DNA of 53,067 bases from a virus. Location: positions 1-53,067 of IMG/VR virus record IMGVR_UViG_3300044631_001108; one strand, written 5' to 3'. Below, piece after piece: positions 14,035 through 20,163 of the stretch. The position numbers were made by a program, and so were the translations under genes. Position 1 is the first letter of the stretch; each line of letters opens with the position of its first letter. Under the pieces are notes generated by a model. It was not told where the DNA came from. It was given only the letters and a program-made list of their open reading frames with translations, and ran no database searches.

Positions 14035-14217
14035 GAATAAGCCGCATTAGCAGTCCATCTAACCATTAGGACATGGGCGCACGCTTTCCGCACGCGGCCA
14101 CCGCTCGAAAGAGTTCCGGCGCTGGGGTACTAGCCCAGATTTAAGGCGCAGCCAGCTACTAGCCAAAACAAGACTTCCCAGAAGGTAGGACTCGCGATGG
14201 TGTTCCTTGACGCTGTG

Positions 14218-14245
14218 AAGATACGCTAAGCCGCGTAAATTGCAA
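14218..14245 (-). promoter_or_regulatory. Promoter TTGCAA-N16-TATCTT
   Basis: -35 TTGCAA (14240-14245), 16-base spacer ending GCG, -10 TATCTT (14218-14223). Reads into the structured leader and the small-gene run. Unlike the leaderless members it would give a leader of about 240 nt. Confidence 0.45.
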
Positions 14246-14310
14246 GAGGGAAAAGAGGGATTGATTCACTTTGTTTGACAAAGCGAGGGAATGAAGGGAA
14301 GCGTTAAGGC

Positions 14311-14883
14311 ATGGAGACACAACAAGAAAGCCAGCCAGCACAATATCAGGAGGCTAAAATCGAGACTAAAGCGGCATTTCCTGCCCCTATCTTAACGCCG
14401 GAACAGTGGTCACAAGTCAAAGATGCCTGCGTTGCTGGAATGAGCTATCAAGACGCCGCCCGCATCTTCAAAACCAGCTATGATGCTATTCGGCAGCGTT
14501 CATGCCGCGAGAACTGGCTAACGCCTCTCAAAATTGAGAATATGAAGCGTGAATTGGCTGTCACGGAAAAAGAGAAATTGTCACAAGAGGCTGGAAAAGC
14601 CGAAAAACCCGTTCTTTTGGCCTCTCAGGCCGTCGCAGAGACACTGGAGAGTCACAGGAGCCAAACGCTGCTAGGACTCGCTAAAACGCTTAAAAACGCG
14701 ATTAATAGCCCGGAGGCGCAATCTATCATTCCTGAGAATGTGTCTGAACTGGTGCAGCTAGGCGGCCTCGCCCTCAAGCTCTACGGCATTGAGCAACAAA
14801 ACAGTGTTCAAGTGAACATCGTGACCGATGGAAGCGCCGACTTTGGGGGGGATGATTTTCCCGTGATCGAAATTGAGGACTGA
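14311..14883 (+). CDS. Candidate small terminase subunit
   Basis: 190 aa. An HTH lies at about 38-70 (DACVAGMSYQDAARIFKTSY, then RQRSCRENW), followed by a long helical middle and an acidic C-terminal tail (FGGDDFPVIEIED). This is the layout of TerS proteins (DNA-binding N-terminus, oligomerising helices, terminase-binding tail). A purine-rich GAAGGGAAG upstream serves as ribosome-binding site. It is 5 kb from terL and on the other strand, which is unusual, so a plain HTH regulator remains possible. Confidence 0.5.
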   Translation: METQQESQPAQYQEAKIETKAAFPAPILTPEQWSQVKDACVAGMSYQDAARIFKTSYDAIRQRSCRENWLTPLKIENMKRELAVTEKEKLSQEAGKAEKPVLLASQAVAETLESHRSQTLLGLAKTLKNAINSPEAQSIIPENVSELVQLGGLALKLYGIEQQNSVQVNIVTDGSADFGGDDFPVIEIED

Positions 14884-15124
14884 AACGCGGGAAAACTTAC
14901 GTCAATTTGCCATTACGGTCATTGTATCAAGCTAATACTTTGTGCATACATTGAGACTCGCTTGCAGTAGTGGCGCGGATCATGGCGCATGAGGGGCGGG
15001 AGGCGTGACACTGGTGGGCGCATGGCGGGAGACACCGGGCGGTTACCCCATGCCAGCGGGGAGGCCATCATGGGATGATGACGTATATTACAGCCCTGCA
15101 CACTTATACTCCAAAACAAAACTT
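14884..15124. other. Gene-free stretch
   Basis: About 240 bases between the candidate TerS and the convergent HNH gene. All frames are short or antisense. GC-rich around 14980-15070; I see no tRNA or clear terminator. Confidence 0.4.
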
Positions 15125-16018
15125 CTACCATAGCTTCACTCCAACCTCGTTAGCCATTTTCACCAGTTCCGGGTCAAGCTCAAGAGCCTCGTCCAAGGTC
15201 AGCATTTCCTGCCTCATCCAATTATGCTCACCCCATAGCGGTCTGATATTCCTCCAGTTGAAGCAAACCCTGCAATGATCTTCGTTTGTGAGGTCAAACC
15301 GGGCGCATGGGATAATGTGGTCGAGGTGCCATCCAAACACCCCGTAGTTCCCCCATGTCATTCCGTCTTTGAACTGAGACTCAACATGCTTCATCATTTC
15401 CTTTGGCGTGCATCCCATGTAAGCGCTGATGGCGTTTTGTTTTTGCGCTCCTTTGCGCTTCAGAAGCTCGCGAAGCCTTCCAGAAAGCCTGTCTCGAACT
15501 TTTTTCTGTGGGGTTTTTGGTACCCCTTTTTCTCTAGACCGTTTTTTATTCCTCTCGTTTTTGAGATGACACTTTCTTGAGCAGTAAAGGTGATTGCTTG
15601 CTTTTGTCTGAAAGCTCACATGGCAAATGGCGCAATTTTTAATTGGCAGTGGTGGCTGCTGCGGCTTGCTTAATGAGTCGAGTTTTCTTTTATTTTTGGC
15701 CCATTGGCTGTCTCCACATTTATCGGAACAAAACTTCCTGTGGGGTGGCTGTATGGATTTGCCACAATTCAGGCAATTATCATGAAACACATGAGGTTTG
15801 GTGTGCCCCTTGTGATGATCCGAACATCTCTCGGAGCAAAACAGCTTGTGATTATGCGATCTCATTGCCACGCCACACTGAATGCAGTGAAAAATCTTTT
15901 TCTCCTTTGGTTGGTATGTTTGTTTTGGCCTGCACGCTGACGAGCAATACTTTTTGTGCCTAAACGGAAGACGATTCCCGCAGCGGCAAAACTGATTTTT
16001 CCTTGTGTATTTTCTCAT
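15125..16018 (-). CDS. HNH endonuclease with four zinc knuckles
   Basis: 297 aa from the ATG at 16018, which sits 9 nt after a TATAAA -10. Four tandem Cys knuckles precede the nuclease: CRCG/CSSAC, CIQCG/CSERC, CLNCG/CSDKC and CAICH/CSRKC. A basic linker (KKRSREKGVPKTPQKKVR) leads to the HNH core GWHLDHIIPCARFDL, CRVCFNWRNIRPLWGEHN. Knuckles probably read the DNA site. Free-standing homing endonuclease, next to terminase-associated genes as is common. Confidence 0.88.
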   Translation of the reverse strand: MRKYTRKNQFCRCGNRLPFRHKKYCSSACRPKQTYQPKEKKIFHCIQCGVAMRSHNHKLFCSERCSDHHKGHTKPHVFHDNCLNCGKSIQPPHRKFCSDKCGDSQWAKNKRKLDSLSKPQQPPLPIKNCAICHVSFQTKASNHLYCSRKCHLKNERNKKRSREKGVPKTPQKKVRDRLSGRLRELLKRKGAQKQNAISAYMGCTPKEMMKHVESQFKDGMTWGNYGVFGWHLDHIIPCARFDLTNEDHCRVCFNWRNIRPLWGEHNWMRQEMLTLDEALELDPELVKMANEVGVKLW

Positions 16019-16046
16019 TGACTGTATTTTATACCAATTATACATC
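16018..16046 (+). promoter_or_regulatory. Promoter TTGACT-N17-TACATC
   Basis: -35 TTGACT (16018-16023) and -10 TACATC (16041-16046), 24 nt before the ATG at 16071. It overlaps the divergent promoter of the HNH gene, so the two compete for polymerase. Confidence 0.45.
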
Positions 16047-16056
16047 AAATCAACAA
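16028..16056 (-). promoter_or_regulatory. Promoter TTGTTG-N17-TATAAA, leaderless type
   Basis: -35 TTGTTG (16051-16056), 17-base spacer, -10 TATAAA (16028-16033), 9 nt to the HNH ATG at 16018. Confidence 0.6.
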
Positions 16057-16070
16057 GTTTCTTATATATT

Positions 16071-16277
16071 ATGGGAAGGCCAGCAAAGACCCTTTTACAA
16101 AAGCAATTTGGCAATCTTCAGGTGGAGCGTCTTGTGTCTCGAAATAAGCATGGTAACTCTCGGTGGCTTTGCCGTTGTTCTTGCGGTGTCGAGATTGAGG
16201 CCATGTATCAGAACCTCACATCTGGCAGAACCAAATCCTGTGGATGCCAGCCACGGGGTCGAAAGAAGCGCACATAA
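16071..16277 (+). CDS. Small WxCxC/SCGC zinc protein, copy 1
   Basis: 68 aa: QFGNLQVERLVSRNKHGNSR, then WLCRCSCGVEIEAMYQNL and TKSCGC. This is the stand-alone form of a domain often fused N-terminally to phage HNH or AP2 proteins (G-x-F/H-G-x-L, WxCxCxCG, SCGC), probably a zinc-bound DNA-binding module. A near-duplicate follows at 16428 and a diverged copy lies at 47085. It sits beside an HNH gene, suggesting a split-off or partner protein. Confidence 0.8.
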   Translation: MGRPAKTLLQKQFGNLQVERLVSRNKHGNSRWLCRCSCGVEIEAMYQNLTSGRTKSCGCQPRGRKKRT

Positions 16278-16301
16278 CCCCCATTTCACTCTAACACCCC
16301 A

Positions 16302-16319
16302 TTTTACTGCACAGTAAAA
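16302..16319. promoter_or_regulatory. Perfect palindrome, possible operator
   Basis: TTTTACTG-CA-CAGTAAAA (8-base arms, 2-base centre), with a partial third half-site CAGTAAAG at 16330-16337. It lies between the two zinc-protein copies, upstream of the promoter of the second. An operator is more likely than a terminator because the stem is A/T-rich without a GC core. Confidence 0.4.
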
Positions 16320-16392
16320 CTGCTCTTTTCAGTAAAGTAGAATGGTTGCCAGCCGACATACCCCACCCCGGTCTTTTCTTCTAATTTGGCAT

Positions 16393-16421
16393 TTGCAATT
16401 TTCTCCTTCAAATGGTAACTT
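16393..16421 (+). promoter_or_regulatory. Promoter TTGCAA-N17-TAACTT, leaderless type
   Basis: -35 TTGCAA (16393-16398), 17-base spacer, -10 TAACTT (16416-16421), 6 nt to the ATG at 16428. Confidence 0.6.
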
Positions 16422-16427
16422 CTACTT

Positions 16428-16643
16428 ATGCCCCGTCACCCTAAATCCCTCGTTGGAGAACGCCATGGCAGCTTGGTGGTTCTATCGCTCATTTCGCGGA
16501 ACAAGCATGGCAACTCCCGGTGGCTGTGCGCGTGCGACTGCGGGAAGCAGGTGGAGGTTATGTATCAGAATCTCACGGGTGGGAGGAGCAAGAGTTGCGG
16601 GTGTCAGATTGGAAATGTCAAAACCTTGTCCACAAAAGTCTAA
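16428..16643 (+). CDS. Small WxCxC/SCGC zinc protein, copy 2
   Basis: 71 aa, nearly identical in the core to copy 1: GSLVVLSLISRNKHGNSRWL, CACDCGKQVEVMYQNL, SKSCGC. Nucleotides are also very similar (both contain an AACTC/CCGGTGGCT stretch), so the duplication is recent. It has its own promoter, unlike a passive duplicate. Confidence 0.8.
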   Translation: MPRHPKSLVGERHGSLVVLSLISRNKHGNSRWLCACDCGKQVEVMYQNLTGGRSKSCGCQIGNVKTLSTKV

Positions 16644-16679
16644 CTTGTCTCGCATAGTACAGAGTAAATGTTGACTTCC

Positions 16680-16708
16680 TTGACATTTATCGAGTTTAGT
16701 GCGATATT
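16680..16708 (+). promoter_or_regulatory. Promoter TTGACA-N17-GATATT, leaderless type
   Basis: Consensus -35 TTGACA (16680-16685), 17-base spacer, -10 GATATT (16703-16708), 6 nt to the ATG at 16715. A second TTGACT lies just upstream (16671-16676). Confidence 0.6.
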
Positions 16709-16714
16709 CAGGGA

Positions 16715-17395
16715 ATGAATCTAAGCGGCTACACAAAGACCTTTGCCCACATACTAACCAGTAGCATTTGGCAAGAGGACGACAAGACGTTGAGGGTTTT
16801 CCTGACTTTGATGGTGGGAAAAGATCGAAATCATTTCTTTCGGGCGACCATACCGGGTTTAGCAAACTTGGCGCGTGTTTCGATTGAGGAGTGCGAGAGA
16901 GCTTTGGAAAAGCTGGAATCACCCGATAAGTATTCAAGAACCAAGGAAAATGAGGGCCGCAGGATTCAGCGCGTGGAGGAAGGATGGATTGTTCTCAATG
17001 GTGAGAAATACAGGCGAATGCTGACCTCTGATGAGCGCAGGGCTTATTACCGCGAAAAGAAGCGTGAAGAGCGCATGAAGCGTGGAAATCAGGGGTGGCG
17101 AGCGGTGTATGAGAATGATGCCACAAAAGCGGTTCAAGCCAAGATTCCAGACGATTATCCGCCAGATGTGGAAAACGCTGTTGGCGATTTCTTTGCTTAC
17201 CGCTACAAATTAGCCACCACGGCCAAACTAAAGGCTGACGCGGTTCATTTTAACGACATGCAGGCTGCTGCTTTTATCGTCTGCACCACCAACGCATTGA
17301 TGTCTTTGCCGCCTGAAATGGTGGCATCGAGAATCAGGGAGAGAATGTCGGAAGGCTGGAAGGGGGCGGCATTTGATAGATTTTATGCCCGTTGA
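16715..17395 (+). CDS. Replisome-organiser-like wHTH protein
   Basis: 226 aa. The N-terminal 120 residues follow a common phage pattern: SGYTKTFAHILTSSIWQEDD, IPGLANLARVSIEECERALE, PDKYSRTKENEGRRIQ, LTSDERRAYYREKKREER. This is a winged-helix domain of replication or regulatory proteins. The C-terminal 80 residues are helical. It leads a plus-strand run down to 20128. Whether it initiates replication or acts as a regulator is unclear, since a second organiser precedes dnaB. Confidence 0.65.
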   Translation: MNLSGYTKTFAHILTSSIWQEDDKTLRVFLTLMVGKDRNHFFRATIPGLANLARVSIEECERALEKLESPDKYSRTKENEGRRIQRVEEGWIVLNGEKYRRMLTSDERRAYYREKKREERMKRGNQGWRAVYENDATKAVQAKIPDDYPPDVENAVGDFFAYRYKLATTAKLKADAVHFNDMQAAAFIVCTTNALMSLPPEMVASRIRERMSEGWKGAAFDRFYAR

Positions 17396-17849
17396 TTACA
17401 AGCTCTATACCATCGAGTCCACGATGCTGCCGCCCATTCATGGGTTGAAAGTGGTGGCTGCTTCTGCTGACCACGCCAGAAAGAAGGCCGTTAAGCAAAA
17501 GAGGTGCGAGATAAACATCCTAATCGCCCAAGACATTCTCAAATGTGATTTTGGCAACATTGCGGAATCAGCCGCAAAGAAAATCAATCGCAAGGCTTTG
17601 AGTGTTATTCGGTCTGGCGGCAGGAACCATTTCTCAATGGTGGAGGCGTGGTCAATAGCCATGCCAGATAAAGAGGCAGCCTTGGAGCGCAGAAATATTC
17701 GACACGCCATCAAAAGGACTATGATCGCCTTCCTGCGAAGGAATACCGAGCCGTCCTTTCATGATGGAAAATCAACCGTTGAGCACGGCAATGATTACTA
17801 TTCACGTCATCCAGAAATGATGCTTAAACCAGAATTTAGGAAAACCTAA
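17385..17849 (+). CDS. Unknown 154-aa protein
   Basis: The start is the ATG at 17385, overlapping the previous gene by 11 bases in another frame. Lys/Arg-rich first half (ADHARKKAVKQKRCEINILI), a helical middle and ALERRNIRHAIKRTMIAFLR near the end. No family recognised. Confidence 0.6.
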   Translation: MPVDYKLYTIESTMLPPIHGLKVVAASADHARKKAVKQKRCEINILIAQDILKCDFGNIAESAAKKINRKALSVIRSGGRNHFSMVEAWSIAMPDKEAALERRNIRHAIKRTMIAFLRRNTEPSFHDGKSTVEHGNDYYSRHPEMMLKPEFRKT

Positions 17850-17855
17850 CCACCC

Positions 17856-18053
17856 ATGCCCACCGCCCACTCATCCCTCCTTCAATGGCTTCAGGATCAG
17901 CCGGAAGTCAGCCTTCTCACCACTAGTCCAAGCATTAATGGCCTATGGATTCTTCGTGTTCGCTCCTATTGTGGAGGTGATGTTGTTTATGGGTCTGGCA
18001 CCTCCTACGAGTCTGCCTGCTTTAACCTGCTTCAACAAATCCGCAAATCATGA
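17856..18053 (+). CDS. Unknown 65-aa protein
   Basis: Small alpha/beta protein (LLQWLQDQPEVSLLTTSP, GLWILRVRSYCGGDVVYGSG, SACFNLLQQIRKS). The helix-strand-strand-helix order resembles small dsRNA-binding-like folds, but no function is assigned. ATGA overlap with the next gene. Confidence 0.6.
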   Translation: MPTAHSSLLQWLQDQPEVSLLTTSPSINGLWILRVRSYCGGDVVYGSGTSYESACFNLLQQIRKS

Positions 18054-18265
18054 CAGCCACCCTGACCTTCTACCTTCCTGAAGAACAAGACGAGTTCCGG
18101 CTTGCCTCGAATGCCTCCGCTTTGTCCGGCAAAGTGATCGCTGCCTACGAGGAGATTCGCAGAATTGCGAAATACGGCGAGGACGAAAAGGCGAACGAAG
18201 CCTTGCGCGAAGCTCTTGTTATTCTCAACCCGGCGTATTCCTTGGCGTTGGGGGATGAAGCATAA
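18050..18265 (+). CDS. Unknown 71-aa protein
   Basis: MTATLTFYLPEEQDEFRLAS is a start I associate with small phage proteins; the rest is helical (YEEIRRIAKYGEDEKANEAL). Function unknown. An AACCTTACGC motif follows at 18266-18275 in reverse orientation; with no -35 it may be a decayed promoter. Confidence 0.65.
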   Translation: MTATLTFYLPEEQDEFRLASNASALSGKVIAAYEEIRRIAKYGEDEKANEALREALVILNPAYSLALGDEA

Positions 18266-18294
18266 CCTTACGCTTTTAACTTGAATCCAGCCCG

Positions 18295-19278
18295 ATGATG
18301 GGCGATGCTTTCCTTCACATGAACCACCCCGACAATCTCCAGCAAATTGCAGACGACTCTTTCCTTGCGCTTCCAAAAGGAATTGGCTCTCTCGAATCAG
18401 ATCCATCTGATTACCCTTATTGGGACAATGAAGCCCCTCATAGGCTGGCGATTGCCAAGCATATTCTGGATGCTGTTGGCAAGAAATCTGAGTCCACACC
18501 AAAGAATGAGTTCAAACTTCCAACTCCGCCACCGGGCATGAAGTGGCACCGCGAAGACGGATGGACGGCTGACATGCTGCCATCTGGAACAAGACCTCTG
18601 TATTTGGGGGAGACCATTAACGTATGTGATAAATGCTGCCACACCAACCTAAGTTCGTATTGGGGGGATTGTTTGGGGTTTTACGACCAGCCAGCAACCC
18701 CAGAAAGATACTCCACTTTCAGTCAAGACAGAGCAAACGATTATTTCTTTCGCACCACCCGCCCACTGACCTTCACTTACGAAGGCCACGAATGGACATG
18801 GCACCGTCCGGGCGATCCAATGCCGTGCGATGGGGAGCGCGAGGTATGGGTGATCGGAGAAGATCACCGTGTCTGCCACCACGCTTGCCACCGTCCTTCC
18901 AAGGCAAAAACGTGGGTGTGGAAAAATACCACAAAACCCTACATCATCGGATGGCGCTACGCTGATGAGTCTCCAAAAGAAACCATACCAACCTCCATCT
19001 CCGACACCGCCAAGTCCATCGTTGCTGGCGACAGGGCCAAAGACTACGGTGACGCATCAGAATCGTTTGCCCGCATTGCCGCCCTGTGGAGCGCGTGGAA
19101 GGGTGTCGAGTTCACCTCTTGGGATGTAGCCATGATGATGATCCTCCTCAAAGTCAGCCGCGCAAAGACCAGCAAGAAGCAGGACACGCTGATTGACATC
19201 ATCGGGTATGCGGAATGCGCGGAGAAGGTTGGAGGGAGCGCCTCGGATCAGACACCGCGAACCCAAGACCATGAATAA
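18295..19278 (+). CDS. DUF6378-type phage protein with extended N-terminus
   Basis: 327 aa from the first of two ATG codons. The C-terminal 85 residues match DUF6378: AKSIVAGDRAKDYGDASESF, FARIAALWSAWKGVEF, VAMMMILLKVSRAKTSKKQD and DTLIDIIGYAECAEK. The first 240 residues form a Trp-rich, Cys-containing region (CDKCCHTN, GHEWTWHRPGDPMPC, VCHHACHRPSKAKTWVWKN) found with this domain in other phages. DUF6378 is all-helical and distantly MazG-like in pattern; activity unproven. Confidence 0.8.
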   Translation: MMGDAFLHMNHPDNLQQIADDSFLALPKGIGSLESDPSDYPYWDNEAPHRLAIAKHILDAVGKKSESTPKNEFKLPTPPPGMKWHREDGWTADMLPSGTRPLYLGETINVCDKCCHTNLSSYWGDCLGFYDQPATPERYSTFSQDRANDYFFRTTRPLTFTYEGHEWTWHRPGDPMPCDGEREVWVIGEDHRVCHHACHRPSKAKTWVWKNTTKPYIIGWRYADESPKETIPTSISDTAKSIVAGDRAKDYGDASESFARIAALWSAWKGVEFTSWDVAMMMILLKVSRAKTSKKQDTLIDIIGYAECAEKVGGSASDQTPRTQDHE

Positions 19279-19690
19279 CACGACCAGCGCACCAGAGCGG
19301 TTGTCCTGCATCCGATTTGTTCGGCTTTCGGTGCTTGATTTCATTGCGGTCATTCGTCGTTCGCGCCAAGACAGCGAGCGATTCTTTATGCGCGGCGGGT
19401 GCTGGGAAATGTTCTGCCTTCTGCGTAATGTCTGGCCAGAGGCTCAACCTTACCACTCATGGACTGACGACGTGACTCTTGGTGTTGGGCAACATGTGGC
19501 GACGAAAATAGGAGATCATCTTTACGATATTCGAGGGCGCATCCGCAGGCCGTCATTGTATCAGCCCATGACGCTGACATCGTGGCCGTCACTGCGTGGC
19601 GGTGATCGTCCGCATCGTTGGGCAAAGCACTACCGCAGTGAGCCGAACGCAGAGGTGAGGCACGGCGCGAAGGACGCCGACCTCGACTAG
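19271..19690 (+). CDS. Unknown 139-aa protein
   Basis: ATG at 19271 overlaps the previous stop by 8 bases. The second half has GDHLYDIRGRI and RPHRWAKHYRSEP. A helical N-terminal half (FVRLSVLDFIAVIRRSRQDS) and a short WTDDVTLGVGQHVATKIGD stretch are visible. The pattern recalls phage-encoded tail-chaperone-adjacent proteins of unknown role; no assignment. Confidence 0.6.
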   Translation: MNNTTSAPERLSCIRFVRLSVLDFIAVIRRSRQDSERFFMRGGCWEMFCLLRNVWPEAQPYHSWTDDVTLGVGQHVATKIGDHLYDIRGRIRRPSLYQPMTLTSWPSLRGGDRPHRWAKHYRSEPNAEVRHGAKDADLD

Positions 19691-19765
19691 AGACTTTATC
19701 GCCGTTGCCTCGACCGTCTTGTTAGCGGTTGGGAGCGGCAGGAAACCACAAGAAAACACCGAAAT

Positions 19766-20128
19766 ATGAAAGACACCGAAATCAAAAACGCCGTGATCGA
19801 ATCGGCAGAAATCACCATGGCAGAGCGCGGCATCTTGGATTGCTGGCTGCATCTCGACTTCGGAGGAATGGGGCAAGGCTTTGGAGGCTACGCGCTGTAT
19901 CTGCCAAAATCGTTCAGCCATCACCAAGTCTTGAGCGTGGCTGGACATCACATCTTCCGCATCTTGGAAATCGCTGGTGTGGAAAAGTGGTCGCAACTGA
20001 AAGGACGCACCATCCGAGTGGAAGGATCGTGGTCGGAAATCAAGCGCATCGGCCACATCGTGAAAGATGACTGGTATTGCCCCAGCGAGGATTTCAAGGC
20101 GGCTCTGGATTCTTCCGCTAACCAATAG
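19766..20128 (+). CDS. Unknown 120-aa protein
   Basis: Beta-rich protein: KNAVIESAEITMAERGILDC, HLDFGGMGQGFGGYALYLP, HHIFRILEIAGVEKWSQL, LKGRTIRVEGSW. This pattern is common in conserved phage proteins of unknown function near nucleotide or terminase genes. It ends just before the convergent terL. Confidence 0.7.
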   Translation: MKDTEIKNAVIESAEITMAERGILDCWLHLDFGGMGQGFGGYALYLPKSFSHHQVLSVAGHHIFRILEIAGVEKWSQLKGRTIRVEGSWSEIKRIGHIVKDDWYCPSEDFKAALDSSANQ

Positions 20129-20129
20129 C

Positions 20130-20151
20130 TCACCGACGCGAAGCGTTCGGT
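20130..20151. terminator. Hairpin between convergent genes
   Basis: CACCGA and TCGGTG arms with an inner CGC/GCG pair lie between the stops of the 120-aa gene and terL. No U-run; a weak bidirectional terminator. Confidence 0.4.
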
Positions 20152-20163
20152 GCAGCGCAAGTT

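Noticed and set aside
13985-14110. Minus-strand stretch with tRNA-like D arm (GTCCTAATGGTTAGATGGAC) and a GCT-like anticodon
   Set aside because: No matching acceptor stem or T arm with TTCRA within 90 nt; anticodon stem does not pair.
14120-14200. Second tRNA-like stretch with a CTTAAAT loop
   Set aside because: Flanking bases do not form the anticodon stem and no T arm is present.
18266-18275. AACCTTACGC motif in front of the DUF6378 gene
   Set aside because: In the sense needed it has no -35 at 16-18 bases and points away from the gene; kept only as a possible relic.
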